Assembly (NCBI GenBank): GCA_963704405.1
Contig: OY969903.1
Coordinates: 4,340,001 to 4,404,000, forward strand
Reading direction: 5' to 3'
DNA: 64,000 nt
Source of the DNA: MFD01213-c1 sp963704405
Lineage (GTDB): Bacteria > Planctomycetota > Phycisphaerae > Tepidisphaerales > Tepidisphaeraceae
In this document: piece after piece, positions 9,596 through 18,249 of the stretch
Position numbering within the stretch: position 1 is the stretch's first letter
Layout: each line of letters opens with the position of its first letter
Notes under the pieces: model-generated
What the model was told of the DNA's origin: nothing
The model's database searches: none
What the model saw: the letters and a program-made list of their open reading frames with translations, nothing else
Made by a program: the position numbers and the translations under genes

Positions 9596-10846
9596 CTACT
9601 CCGTCCGCTCCACCACCCCCGCCGTCTCCGCCACAAAATGGTTCATTTGCTCATCCGTCTCATCCCAAACCCTGCTTCGGCGGGTAAACGCCAGCTTCAT
9701 CGTTTCCACCGCCTTTTCCAGCCGATAACGTTCCGCGCCGTCATCCGTCAAAAAGGTAAAGCTCGGGATAAAGCGCGGTGGATATTTCGATGTCCCGACC
9801 ATACAGCAATACCCAACGTATCCTCCCGTCATCAGCCGCGTGCCGATCGCGCATTTGGTGTGATCGCCAATCAGCGACCCCATGAACCGCCGCCCGGTTT
9901 TCACTTGCTTGCCGTCCACGGTCATGCTGACTTCGCCATAGGTATTCTTGAGATTGCTCGTCGTCGTCCCTGACCCTAGGTTCACCCACTCTCCAACAAA
10001 ACTGTCGCCTAAAAATCCCTCGTGCGGCTTATTCGTGTATCCCAGAATCACCGAACTGGAAATCTCCCCGCCCACCTTGCACACCGGCCCCACGCTCGTC
10101 CCCGCGCGAATCAGCGCCAGCGGCGTCACCTGCGAATGCGGGCCGATATACAACGGCCCCTGCAACACCGCATTCGCCCCCACATGCACATGCTCATTCA
10201 GAATGATCGGCCCCTTCGAAGCGTCCAGCACACACCCCGGCGATAGCGCGACTCCCTTGCCCAGCCAGATGTTGCCCTCTTCAACCGAATGATATGGGCC
10301 CGCCGGCAGCGGCTGCGATTCGGCTTCCATCGCGATTGAATCTGAAATGATCGCTTCTTCATTCCATTTAATCAGGTCCCACACATATTCCGGAAGCCGC
10401 GACTGTGCCGGCGTGGTGGGCAATTCCAGCAAACGCAACCAACGATCCGTTCGATGCAAAACATCATCCGGCGACAAGCCCGGACTGCGGACAACCGCCG
10501 TGCGAATGACCCGCGTGCCATCGGGCCCTTCGTCCAGCACCACCGACTCGCCGTCTTCATGATTATATTGCGAAAGATGCAGCGTCCGCCCGCTCATGAG
10601 CAGCGCGGGCTCATCATCCAGCGGCGTGTTCACGCTGCCCGGGCATGGCAGCGTCGGCAACACCAGCCGCCGACAATATTCCTCTAACCCCGGCCGCACC
10701 CAAAGCGTCACCCGCGTTGGTTTGGTCGCCCGAATCTGCTTTTCCAGCAGCGTACTGGTTCCGCAAGGCAGCAAAAAAACCGGCCGGCTCAAAGAGAACG
10801 GCACAAAGGTCCGCCAATGCGACCCTTCAAATATGACGACGTGCAT
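9596..10846 (-). CDS. GlmU-like bifunctional sugar-1-phosphate nucleotidyltransferase/acetyltransferase (alternative bacterial type)
   Basis: The 416-residue protein has an N-terminal half resembling a degenerate nucleotidyltransferase (MHVVIFEGSHWRTFVPFSL, LPCGTSTLLEKQI). The C-terminal left-handed beta-helix contains hexapeptide-type repeats (VHVGANAVLQGPLYIGPHS, GPVCKVGGEISSSVILGYTN). Segments GEWVNLGSGTTTSNLKNTYG and RRFMGSLIGDHTKCAIGTRL match the alternative GlmU family of Bacteroidetes and planctomycetes. The expected role is UDP-N-acetylglucosamine synthesis from glucosamine-1-phosphate in the cytosol. That is family knowledge and has not been shown for this protein. It probably forms a leftward unit with the small membrane protein at 9032. 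Confidence 0.83.
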   Translation of the reverse strand: MHVVIFEGSHWRTFVPFSLSRPVFLLPCGTSTLLEKQIRATKPTRVTLWVRPGLEEYCRRLVLPTLPCPGSVNTPLDDEPALLMSGRTLHLSQYNHEDGESVVLDEGPDGTRVIRTAVVRSPGLSPDDVLHRTDRWLRLLELPTTPAQSRLPEYVWDLIKWNEEAIISDSIAMEAESQPLPAGPYHSVEEGNIWLGKGVALSPGCVLDASKGPIILNEHVHVGANAVLQGPLYIGPHSQVTPLALIRAGTSVGPVCKVGGEISSSVILGYTNKPHEGFLGDSFVGEWVNLGSGTTTSNLKNTYGEVSMTVDGKQVKTGRRFMGSLIGDHTKCAIGTRLMTGGYVGYCCMVGTSKYPPRFIPSFTFLTDDGAERYRLEKAVETMKLAFTRRSRVWDETDEQMNHFVAETAGVVERTE

Positions 10847-10945
10847 GACCCCATCATACCCTCATTCCCATCGGGGATGAATTCGATAAACCATTGCGAC
10901 AGCAGACATGCGACCACAAAGGCGCCAGGTCGCGAATGAACAGAG

Positions 10946-11033
10946 TTTTTTAACCGTGGATTTGGCAGATCGCAGATGAAGAGGAGGCTGTTTTGAAAAA
11001 TCCGCATAATCCGCGAAATCTGTGGTTAAAAAG
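10946..11033. repeat. Imperfect long inverted repeat in intergenic region
   Basis: Left arm at 10946-10970 (ttttttaaccgtggatttgg...) and right arm at 11008-11033 (...aaatctgtggttaaaaag) are near-perfect reverse complements, separated by about 37 nt. The wording (aatccgcgaaatctgtggtt) resembles dispersed palindromic repeats seen in many bacterial chromosomes. It is the only structure noticed in the 430 bases between the GlmU-like gene and the next gene. Confidence 0.55.
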
Positions 11034-11276
11034 TATTGTTCGTGTTTCTCTTTGTTCTCCGCCGCACCGTAACGATTTCCAGTTGCTCACTTTAGCCCCG
11101 ACCCTATAATGACCCGCGCTCCGCGGGCATTGGCCTTTTCGGCTGTCAACGGCGATCCGGTAATTTCCGTCCTGCCAGCGGAGCAATTGAGGTTTGTTGA
11201 TTCGGGTCGACCTGTTCGGCGCAATGGTGCGCCTCACTGCCCGGTCGCAGGTCTCTTGCAGGGAAGGATACAACCC

Positions 11277-13121
11277 ATGGCGGACGAACCGCTGACCATC
11301 CGTGGCATCAACTGGCGCGAGACATTTCCGTTCACCAATATTTTCCGCGCGTTCCGCGTCGCCATCCACCCATCCAAAGTCGTGCTCGCGCTGGTCGCGT
11401 TGCTGCTGCTTTATGTTGGTGGCCGCATGCTGGACGCTGTCTGGCATGTGCCCGATCGCGCCGTGTCCGGCGAAGTTTCTGTTTACGAAGCCTTTCAGAA
11501 GCAGCCGCACCAGGGGGTGAAGTTTTCTGACTACCGTGACATGGTGCGCAAGCAGGTCGAGGCGAACTACGCCGCCGAGCTGCTGAAGTACAACATCGCG
11601 AGCAATCCCGCCGAGGCCGAAAAGGCGGCGCACAACGGCGAATTTCTCGGCACAATCAAAGACCGGATTCTGAAGTCTCGCGGGGAAGCGGTAGCGAACG
11701 CGGACAAGGCCCACGCCGCCGCGATCAGCGAAGCCGCCAAGCTCACCGGCGACGCCCGCCGCGACACCGAAAAAACCGCCGACGAAGCCCGCGCTGCGGC
11801 TGTTCGCGCCGCATACGACGGCGCATACGCCGAGTATGAACAAGCCAAGCAGATCAACAACCAGGGTCTCTTCGATCATTATTTCCAATACGAATCCAGC
11901 CAGGTTGGCAGCGTGGTCCGGGGAGTGCGCGAATGGAATTGGTTCGGTGAAGAGCGATTCAGCGAACAAGGCGGGATTGAACGATGGAATGCCGACGCGG
12001 CTTCCGTGGGCAGGCTCCTTGCGGATTCGGTGACCAGCCAAAATCCACTGGCCGCCCCGAACCCGCTGGCAGCTGCGCCGATCCCGCAATTTGGCGGGAC
12101 GTATGGCCAGGCCGGTGTGATTCAATCCGTCTTCCGCTTCTTCACCGTCGGCCCGCTCTGGCTGCTCACCCAGCATCCGCTCTACTTCATGATCTTCGGC
12201 CTCTACTTCCTGATGCTCTGGGCAATCTTCGGCGGAGCCATCAGCCGAATCGCCGCCGTGCATGTGGCGCGCGACGAAAAGATGAGCATTCGCTCGGCGC
12301 TGAAATTCTCGGTCAGCAAGTTCCTCAGCTTCCTGTTCGCACCCATCATTCCCCTGATCATTGTCGTTGTCGTCGGGCTCGTTGTCTCGATCGGCGCTTT
12401 GATCGGCAATATCCCATTTTTAGGCCCGATTATCGTCGGCGCACTCTTCTTCCTGGCCCTCGCCGCCGGCTTTGTGATGGCGCTGGTGCTGCTGGGTCTG
12501 GTCGGCGGTTTCAACCTGATGTATCCGACGATTGCCGTTGAAGGCTCCGACAGCTTTGACGCAATCAGCCGCAGCTTCAGCTATCTCTACGCCCGCCCGT
12601 GGCGGCTTGCGTTTTATACGGTTGTTTCGGTCATCTACGGCGCCCTCACCTACCTTTTTGTCCGGCTCTTCATCTATCTGATGCTCGTGCTGACGCACAA
12701 GTTCGTCGGCCTCGGCTTCTTTGCCCACGCCGACTCCACCGCCCCGCTCTGGAACACCATCTGGCCGAGCCCCACCACCGCCGCCCGCCTGAGTTATGAC
12801 ATCGATTTCCTGACCCTCGGTGTAGGCCAGGACATCGGCGCCTTCCTCGTCGCTTTCTGGGTGTACCTCGTGATTGCGATCCTGGGCGCGTTCGCCATCA
12901 GCTTCTACTTCTCGGCGAACACGATCATCTATTACCTGATGCGCCGCGAAGTGGACGCCACCGAACTGGATGACGTGTATCTCGAACAGGTTGACGACGA
13001 ATTCGCCGACCCCGCGCCAGTTTCCACCAGTCAACCCACACCAGCCCCGGCGGCAGCAGCAGCCGCACAGGCTCCCACCTCAGAGAATGCAGCAACGTCG
13101 GACACGCCTCCGTCGACGTGA
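11277..13121 (+). CDS. Large polytopic membrane protein, function unknown
   Basis: The start is taken at ATG 11277 (MADEPLTIRGINWRE), preceded by AAGGA; the open frame extends 56 codons further up without a ribosome site. The product is about 614 residues. One membrane helix lies near residue 35-55. An Ala/Glu/Lys-rich helical, probably coiled-coil, extracytoplasmic section follows (about 90-200). Then come at least six strongly hydrophobic helices (for example PLYFMIFGLYFLMLWAIFGG and FAPIIPLIIVVVVGLVVSI). The C-terminal cytoplasmic tail is acidic then Pro/Ala-rich. The helix arrangement recalls YciC/glycerophosphodiester-type membrane domains, but I cannot name a family. Composition and length fit a real planctomycete protein. 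Confidence 0.8.
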   Translation: MADEPLTIRGINWRETFPFTNIFRAFRVAIHPSKVVLALVALLLLYVGGRMLDAVWHVPDRAVSGEVSVYEAFQKQPHQGVKFSDYRDMVRKQVEANYAAELLKYNIASNPAEAEKAAHNGEFLGTIKDRILKSRGEAVANADKAHAAAISEAAKLTGDARRDTEKTADEARAAAVRAAYDGAYAEYEQAKQINNQGLFDHYFQYESSQVGSVVRGVREWNWFGEERFSEQGGIERWNADAASVGRLLADSVTSQNPLAAPNPLAAAPIPQFGGTYGQAGVIQSVFRFFTVGPLWLLTQHPLYFMIFGLYFLMLWAIFGGAISRIAAVHVARDEKMSIRSALKFSVSKFLSFLFAPIIPLIIVVVVGLVVSIGALIGNIPFLGPIIVGALFFLALAAGFVMALVLLGLVGGFNLMYPTIAVEGSDSFDAISRSFSYLYARPWRLAFYTVVSVIYGALTYLFVRLFIYLMLVLTHKFVGLGFFAHADSTAPLWNTIWPSPTTAARLSYDIDFLTLGVGQDIGAFLVAFWVYLVIAILGAFAISFYFSANTIIYYLMRREVDATELDDVYLEQVDDEFADPAPVSTSQPTPAPAAAAAAQAPTSENAATSDTPPST

Positions 13122-13221
13122 ATACGGGTGAGAACAAGAAACGCCTATAGAAGAAGCGATCGGGTCGAGCCTTAAAAAGGGTCAAGCTGCCGATTGGGTT
13201 GAATGACAGGGAATGCGTGCA

Positions 13222-13450
13222 ATGATCCAGGATGCCGCCGCCGACTCCTACCTGGAACTGATTCTGAGTTCCCTCTTCGGCGGATCAATTTCGTCGCCGA
13301 GCACACCAAGGCGAAGCGGATCATGCTGCGTCGGCTCAAAAGGCGGATCGCGGCATGACGGATTACCTTGATGTGCTGGTTGACCTGATTGCTGATTATG
13401 AGAAGCGTTCGGAAGCCGCAGTCGATACTTCAAACCTGTCGGCAGCGTTT
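13222..13450 (+). pseudogene. Remnant of a HigA-type antitoxin gene
   Basis: Three short overlapping pieces fit the N-terminal half of HigA-like antitoxins: AADSYLELIL, then in the next frame FPLRRINF, then after an ATGA overlap MTDYLDVLVDLIADYEKR ending in VDTSNLSAA. The helix-turn-helix half that normally follows is missing and no toxin gene is adjacent. A frameshift and a truncation make it non-functional. The similarity is judged by eye. Confidence 0.5.
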
Positions 13451-13545
13451 GGCGACTATGCTTGGATCCTTCCCGAAGGATGATCCTTGTGCATTTCCAG
13501 AGAAGTGGTAACGTCCCGCCGAGAAATACAGGAGATGTGATTGCC

Positions 13546-13815
13546 ATGCCCAGTTACATGCTAGTTCGTCACAAGGTGAGAGACTTTTCGGAATGGAAAC
13601 GTGGGTACGATGCTCACCTCCCTAAACGCGTTGAGGCAGGACTCACAGAGAAACACGTTCTTCGAGGAGCAAATGACGCCAACGAAGTCATCCTCTTATT
13701 CGAGGCGGCGGATTTGAACCGTGCAAGGGCGTTTGCCGAGTCCGTGGATGTGAGGGAAGTCATGCAAAAAGTCGGCGTTCTGGATAAGCCCGACATTTAC
13801 TTCCTCAACGGCTGA
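13546..13815 (+). CDS. Small dimeric alpha/beta-barrel-like protein
   Basis: ATG at 13546 has CAGGAG 11 nt upstream. The 89-residue product (MPSYMLVRHKVRDFSEWKRG, then EVILLFEAADLNRARAFAES) has the strand-helix-strand pattern of ferredoxin-like dimeric alpha/beta barrels (antibiotic-monooxygenase/DUF-type). No catalytic residues can be assigned. The next gene downstream encodes a protein of the same general build, suggesting a duplicated or paired function. Confidence 0.65.
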   Translation: MPSYMLVRHKVRDFSEWKRGYDAHLPKRVEAGLTEKHVLRGANDANEVILLFEAADLNRARAFAESVDVREVMQKVGVLDKPDIYFLNG

Positions 13816-13870
13816 TACGTTTGGCGAACCCAATCCCTCATCGATTTCATAATTGCTGGAAACACCGACG

Positions 13871-14152
13871 ATGACAACAGTTTTCATTTCGCACGAGGTC
13901 AAAAACGGCGATCACTGGGCCAAGGCATGGAAGCAGGCAAAACCCAGTCGTCACGAATTGTTCGCCAAACTCGGGATCAAGACACGCACGTTCCGTGATC
14001 AGCAGAACCCAAACGTGTGTGGCGTGCTGGCAGATGTCCCCGACATGGCCAAGTTCCAGGCGTTCCTCGCTTCCGATGAGGGCAAGAAGGCTATGGAGGA
14101 GGACGGCCTGAAGGTTGAGACGGTGCGGATGCTGATGGAATTCAGTTCTTGA
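13871..14152 (+). CDS. Small dimeric alpha/beta-barrel-like protein, second of a pair
   Basis: The start is taken at ATG 13871 (MTTVFISHEVKNGDHWAKAW); an upstream in-frame ATG at 13853 is less likely. The 93-residue product contains VCGVLADVPDMAKFQAFLAS and ends in ETVRMLMEF, the same strand-helix layout as its upstream neighbour 55 nt away. The pair is probably co-transcribed. Function unknown; a stress-responsive or small-molecule-binding role would be a guess. Confidence 0.65.
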   Translation: MTTVFISHEVKNGDHWAKAWKQAKPSRHELFAKLGIKTRTFRDQQNPNVCGVLADVPDMAKFQAFLASDEGKKAMEEDGLKVETVRMLMEFSS

Positions 14153-14230
14153 TTACAGGATTTTACTGGATTTCCGACTCAAATACTGCCATTTTGCAAC
14201 TCCCCGCCAGTCCGAGCAAGTTCGTTCATA

Positions 14231-14259
14231 TTGGCACAACGACCTTCCAGTGCTACACT
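14231..14259 (+). promoter_or_regulatory. Sigma-70-like promoter of tRNA-Arg
   Basis: TTGGCA at 14231-14236 and TACACT at 14254-14259 are separated by exactly 17 nt. Transcription would begin about 25 nt before the mature tRNA. Confidence 0.65.
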
Positions 14260-14291
14260 TACTCCCCGCTATTGTAGCAGCCCCGCAATGA

Positions 14292-14367
<76 letters not shown>

Positions 14368-14527
14368 GAGGAATGACAAGGACTTACGTTCGACGCCCGT
14401 CGATGAAAATCATGGGTGGCAGAGAAGTTTGGCAGAGAAGTGCAGAAAAATGGCCCCCGGCAAACATTAATTTGCCGAGGCCTGCAATCCTCGAAGGTCT
14501 GCTCGCAAGTAGACATGAGAGGTTGCA

Positions 14528-15559
14528 ATGCACTTTCCCAAACCGTTTTTCCGTACCGCCCGCAATGCCTGGTTCGTCCAGATCGGCGACCGCCAGATCA
14601 AACTGGCCGCAGGCAAGGATGAAGCCTTTACCCGTTACCACGAGTTGATGGCCAAGCCATCCCTTCCGCCGGTCACCCAGGCCGAGGCCGGGAAGCTGGT
14701 CGTCGTCATCGTCGATGAGTTTCTCGACTGGTGTGAAAAACACCGGGCACCGGACACCTACCGCTGGTACAAGGACCGTCTCAATTCCTTCATCGCAACC
14801 ATTGATCCGGCGCTTACCGTCGATCAACTCAAGCCCCACCATGTTCAGAAGTGGGTGGACAATTACGGCGTTCCGCTGAAGTCGGGTTCCAGGCGGAATC
14901 TGATCGCCTCGGTCAAGCGATCGATGCGATGGGCGGAGGAGCAAGGATATCTCGATCGCTCGCCCCTCACCCATATGAAGAAACCGGCCTGCGGCCGCAA
15001 GGAGCAGGTTGTCTCGCCCGAGCAATTCGTGGAACTCGTCGCCCGCTACAAGGATGAAAACTTCCGGGACCTCCTTACGGTCACCTGGGAAACGGGATGC
15101 AGGCCACAGGAGAGCCTGCGCGTTGAGGCGCGGCATGTTGACCTCACGAGCAGCCGCTGGGTTTTCCCGGCATCAGAATCGAAGGGAAAGAGAATCCCCC
15201 GCGTCGTCTATCTTACGCCCATAGCATTGGAGATCACCAAGCGGTTGATGGAAAAACACCCGACCGGCCCCCTCTTCCGCAACACGGACGGAAAGGTGTG
15301 GACGCCCTACGCGACCAACTGCCGCTTCCAGCATGTACGGCGCAAGACCGGCATCAAATATTCGCTGTACTCGCTGAGACATTCCTTCGCCCAACATGCC
15401 TTGATTCGCGGTGTGGACTGCATGACGGTGGCGACACTGCTCGGGCATTCCGACCCGAATACCCTGGGCCGCGTCTACCAGCATCTGTCACAGGATTCTG
15501 CATTTCTACATGAGCAACTCAGGAAGGCAACCGGAAACCCGCTCAAGGCCGCAGGCTGA
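14528..15559 (+). CDS. Site-specific tyrosine recombinase (island integrase)
   Basis: ATG at 14528 follows GAGAGG at 6 nt. The 343-residue protein begins PKPFFRTARNAWFVQIG, typical of planctomycete integrases. A SAM-like core-binding domain spans about residues 55-140. The catalytic domain shows the first arginine in TVTWETGCRPQESL, a lysine in SKGKRIP, the second arginine in SLYSLRHSFAQ, a histidine in LLGHSDPNT, and the nucleophilic tyrosine in GRVYQHL. The first position of the usual HxxR box is Tyr, which is common in this branch. Sitting 162 nt past the tRNA, it is the likely enzyme for insertion at the tRNA-Arg site. Confidence 0.94.
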   Translation: MHFPKPFFRTARNAWFVQIGDRQIKLAAGKDEAFTRYHELMAKPSLPPVTQAEAGKLVVVIVDEFLDWCEKHRAPDTYRWYKDRLNSFIATIDPALTVDQLKPHHVQKWVDNYGVPLKSGSRRNLIASVKRSMRWAEEQGYLDRSPLTHMKKPACGRKEQVVSPEQFVELVARYKDENFRDLLTVTWETGCRPQESLRVEARHVDLTSSRWVFPASESKGKRIPRVVYLTPIALEITKRLMEKHPTGPLFRNTDGKVWTPYATNCRFQHVRRKTGIKYSLYSLRHSFAQHALIRGVDCMTVATLLGHSDPNTLGRVYQHLSQDSAFLHEQLRKATGNPLKAAG

Positions 15560-15767
15560 CGTGTTTGAGCTTCGGACGCATGCGTGGGGCGGTCACCGAC
15601 GGAGTGACCGCCCCCACGCGGCACGACGCCAGGTAGGCGTCAACGTCAGAATCGAAAAAGACGATCTTTCCGCCAATGCGGTAATGAGCAATCGCGCGCG
15701 CCGAAACCAGATGGTAAAGCTTGCTGGACGATACCCCGATTTTCTTCGCCACTTCAGCCACGGTCAT
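15543..15767 (-). CDS. Excisionase-like helix-turn-helix protein
   Basis: A 74-residue protein (MTVAEVAKKIGVSSSKLYHL, then AHYRIGGKIVFFDSDVDAYL) matches the MerR-like HTH of excisionases: wing residues followed by the FxxxDVDAYL helix. AAGGGG lies 8 nt before the ATG. It converges on the integrase with a 17-nt tail-to-tail overlap, as often seen for int/xis pairs. Its role would be to steer the integrase towards excision or to control island transcription. Confidence 0.82.
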   Translation of the reverse strand: MTVAEVAKKIGVSSSKLYHLVSARAIAHYRIGGKIVFFDSDVDAYLASCRVGAVTPSVTAPRMRPKLKHVSLRP

Positions 15768-15912
15768 TGTTCTGACCCCTTCTATTGGTTTTTCTGTTCT
15801 GATTTATGACAGCTTTCCCAGCGCAAATGCTCGGGCGATCAGCCAACACAGTCTCTATCCGTCCGATAGACCATAAACATGCGGTGTGCTGGGCGTGAAC
15901 GGACCGGACACG

Positions 15913-15949
15913 AAAAGTGGCCGCCCGCGAGACTAGCGCGAGCGGCCAC
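15913..15949 (-). terminator. Hairpin terminator of the small leftward operon
   Basis: Read on the minus strand, GTGGCCGC pairs with GCGGCCAC, the loop region has further pairing (CGCG), and TTTT follows. It lies about 45 nt after the last gene of the operon. Confidence 0.7.
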
Positions 15950-15995
15950 GGTTTGACCTGGATAGCATGGGGTGCCACTGCCCTGCCCCGGATCG

Positions 15996-16133
15996 CTACT
16001 TCATCCAACGCGAAAGCACGTTGATGAGGCCCTGTTTGGCGACACTTCGCACGGCACCATCGTCATCGAGTTTCTTGACCCAATGGCCAATGGCCCAGCA
16101 CGACAACACGAGTAAACAAATGAACGACAACAT
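15996..16133 (-). CDS. 45-residue single-pass membrane peptide
   Basis: An ORF starting MLSFICLLVLSCWAIGHWVK, with AAGGA 7 nt before the ATG. The first 18 residues form one membrane helix. The rest is amphipathic (KKLDDDGAVRSVAKQGLINV). It is the third gene of a leftward operon and shares the AAAGGA-type ribosome site of its neighbours. No family is recognised. Confidence 0.6.
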   Translation of the reverse strand: MLSFICLLVLSCWAIGHWVKKLDDDGAVRSVAKQGLINVLSRWMK

Positions 16134-16159
16134 ATGAAATCCTTTCGAAGAAAAGGTGG

Positions 16160-16441
16160 TTACATTTCTCGCCCGAGGTCACGTTGATCCTCGGGCATCT
16201 CTTTGGCTTGTTCCTGGCCTTGTCCCTCTTGCCCGCGCATGTACATCACATGCCCACGGTGATCGCCGAACAAAAACGAGGCGATTTCAGAACGGCCATG
16301 ATCAAACATAGGTTTGGCACCATCCCAGACTTGGCCGCCAATATTTTTGAGTAAAGACGCGGCATCCTTGATGTTCTCAGCCAATGAGGGTTCCTGCCCA
16401 TTCTTGACTTGCTCCATGAAGTGCCGCGTTTGCTTTGACAT
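16160..16441 (-). CDS. Small hydrophilic protein of the island operon
   Basis: The start at ATG 16441 (MSKQTRHFMEQVKNGQEPSL) is supported by AAAGGAG 6 nt upstream; an in-frame ATG 8 codons up lacks this. The 93-residue product is helical and polar (LAENIKDAASLLKNIGGQVW, then GRSEIASFLFGDHRGHVMYM) with a Gln/Glu-rich tail. No named domain is seen. It lies between two tiny membrane proteins, 26 nt from the downstream one. Confidence 0.7.
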   Translation of the reverse strand: MSKQTRHFMEQVKNGQEPSLAENIKDAASLLKNIGGQVWDGAKPMFDHGRSEIASFLFGDHRGHVMYMRGQEGQGQEQAKEMPEDQRDLGREM

Positions 16442-16581
16442 GGCTTCTCCTTTCATTTGAGGCATGACCGAATATCGCCGCCGTGACCGTCACGGCGAGC
16501 AACGCGAAAAAGGACAAATTCAATCTGGTGAACCGTAAGATGAATTCACGTGTGCAGGATTGCCCTGCGTCCGACTGGAAG

Positions 16582-16782
16582 CTACGCAGCGGGATCTTTA
16601 CTGCATAGTTTGCAAATGCCCATGATGATGAGAGGGATGCCGAGAATAGGGATCGGCAGTGCGAAGATGCCGAACGCAATCAACCCCAACCCTGTCGCCC
16701 CGCTTTCGTTCCCTTTCTTGCGCTCGGTCCGGGCTGCATGTCCGAGTGATTGAATCACCGATCTCACGGGATCTACTGGCAT
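16582..16782 (-). CDS. 66-residue membrane protein of the island operon
   Basis: ATG at 16782 follows AAAGGAG. A polar N-terminus of about 28 residues precedes a glycine/isoleucine-rich hydrophobic stretch (GLGLIAFGIFALPIPILGIP, then LIIMGICKLC) that makes one or two membrane segments. It is first of three small genes in the same direction (16782, 16441, 16133). The 140-nt gap to the next gene could hold another short hydrophobic frame (NLSFFALLAVTVTAAIFG), but it has no convincing start. Confidence 0.68.
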   Translation of the reverse strand: MPVDPVRSVIQSLGHAARTERKKGNESGATGLGLIAFGIFALPIPILGIPLIIMGICKLCSKDPAA

Positions 16783-16988
16783 AACTGGCTCCTTTCAAAA
16801 ATGGCTGAGGACAAACACGCGTTTGTCGCTCAGCTCTTTGTTAGTGCTGCGAATTCTCTTCTGCTCTGCCATTACCATTGCACGTGGAACGCAAATGGTT
16901 TCATCGGCAGCGAAATATTTTGTCCAGGCTCGCCAGAACCTCCGACATTCGCGCCGCCAATGAAAATGCTTGCGTTGGGGAATTGGCC

Positions 16989-17504
16989 ATGGCAGATTTG
17001 TTGTTAACAGCGAGGGGGAATCGCGTGGCACAAGACAGCCCGGAAGAATCGAAATGGCGAAACACATTTCGCAGTTTAATGGACGACACGCCTACGTCGT
17101 ATCAATCCCGTTACGAACAGTTCGTTTTAATGGGTGACGTATTTTTCGAAGAACTTGGATTACGACTAGAACGTCCGCTGAACCAGTATCTCGCGTCTCA
17201 GCCGGAGCCGATGCTCAATCAGGCGATGGCCGATCAATTGGGGAGGCAGCTCGCCCAAATTCATCTGGCTCCGCGATGTCCTCGGTCCGGTCGTCCGGCG
17301 AAGCTGGTTATCGACTCCACGAGTTCACCGGATTCAAATTCTCACAAATTCGGGCTCGTCGTGACAGATGAGAATGGGCAGTCATTTCGCACCTTCTCAC
17401 AACGAAAGCTGCCCGAGTTTCAATTAATGCAGGACGACCAGTTACGTTCGCCAAAATTGTCGCCACATTTGCGCAGAGCTTCGCCACGAGAGCCGCAAAG
17501 ATAA
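16989..17504 (+). CDS. Hypothetical protein of the island
   Basis: ATG at 16989 (MADLLLTARGNRVAQDSPEE) is preceded by GGGGA; a longer frame from 16878 is less likely. About 171 residues, polar, with one helical section (SYQSRYEQFVLMGDVFFEEL) and a later strand-rich segment (HKFGLVVTDENGQSFRTFSQ). The last 25 residues turn basic and low in quality. I do not recognise a family. It faces the sigma-factor gene tail to tail. Confidence 0.5.
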   Translation: MADLLLTARGNRVAQDSPEESKWRNTFRSLMDDTPTSYQSRYEQFVLMGDVFFEELGLRLERPLNQYLASQPEPMLNQAMADQLGRQLAQIHLAPRCPRSGRPAKLVIDSTSSPDSNSHKFGLVVTDENGQSFRTFSQRKLPEFQLMQDDQLRSPKLSPHLRRASPREPQR

Positions 17505-17548
17505 GAGTCTGGCTGCGCGACGAATCGGTAAACCCGACTCGTCGGTGG

Positions 17549-18097
17549 TCATTTGCCGTGCCTGCGGTTTGGCCGCCTTTCTCTTCGTATCGCAACCAAT
17601 TCGGCGAGGAAACGATCTTTCGCCCTGAGGTATTGAACGTTGCCTGTCGACGTCCGGCGGACTTTCAAGGCTCCGGCACGGGAAGAGCGCCGCCGTTGCG
17701 GGGAACGCCGGGCGGCAGTTCGCAGGTGTGGTGGCAAGCGATCGATCGCGTCACTAGCCTGAGAAACTTCCTCTCGACGGATTGCAATGCCGACAGGATC
17801 GAATTCCACAGTCCCCGCTTCGACTCCCGCCGGCAGGGGCAGGCCGCGATAAAACGTCCGCAGCAACCAGATACAGGAGTAGTGAACTATCCTTGCGACG
17901 TAACATCCCGCGCCGCCCCGCGCCGGGTCAAATGTCCGAATTCCGTCAGTCAAGACTCGAACCGATGCCTCCTGCATCGCCATGTCTGCAAACTCAGGGT
18001 CGTAAATGCCACAGCGGCGCGCAAATGCAATCGCAAGCGGTCTTTGCTTCGTCAACGCCTCCAGTAGCTTAACTAAAACGTCTTGATTCTCGTTCAT
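17549..18097 (-). CDS. Sigma-70 family (ECF-like) RNA polymerase sigma factor
   Basis: The start is taken at ATG 18097 (MNENQDVLVKLLEALTKQRP), with GGGAG 6 nt upstream. A region-2-like helical part (DPEFADMAMQEASVRVLTDG, FDPARGGAGCYVARIVHYSC) is followed by a linker (AIDRLPPHLRTA) and a region-4-like HTH (GALKVRRTST...YLRAKDRFLAEL). The segment between about residues 128 and 145 is arginine-rich and may be distorted by an indel. Such factors direct RNA polymerase to a few target promoters. Here the target may be island genes, but no matching promoters were found. Confidence 0.68.
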   Translation of the reverse strand: MNENQDVLVKLLEALTKQRPLAIAFARRCGIYDPEFADMAMQEASVRVLTDGIRTFDPARGGAGCYVARIVHYSCIWLLRTFYRGLPLPAGVEAGTVEFDPVGIAIRREEVSQASDAIDRLPPHLRTAARRSPQRRRSSRAGALKVRRTSTGNVQYLRAKDRFLAELVAIRRERRPNRRHGK

Positions 18098-18249
18098 GGG
18101 CAACTCCCAAAAACACGGCTCTCGTGGCGAACCGATGCCAATACCACAACAAGCAGTACGATTTCCCAATCATGGGGAATCATGTGATTCGGCAAGGAGG
18201 AAGTTGATTCCGAACAGAAGGCGGGCCGAGACAATGCAGCCATTTCCCT

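Noticed and set aside
10950..12263. Long minus-strand frame (437 codons) opposite the membrane-protein gene
   Set aside because: Shadow composition, no start signal, overlaps a gene with clear membrane helices.
15754..16008. Minus-strand 84-codon frame between the excisionase and the small operon
   Set aside because: It spans the terminator hairpin and has no ribosome site.
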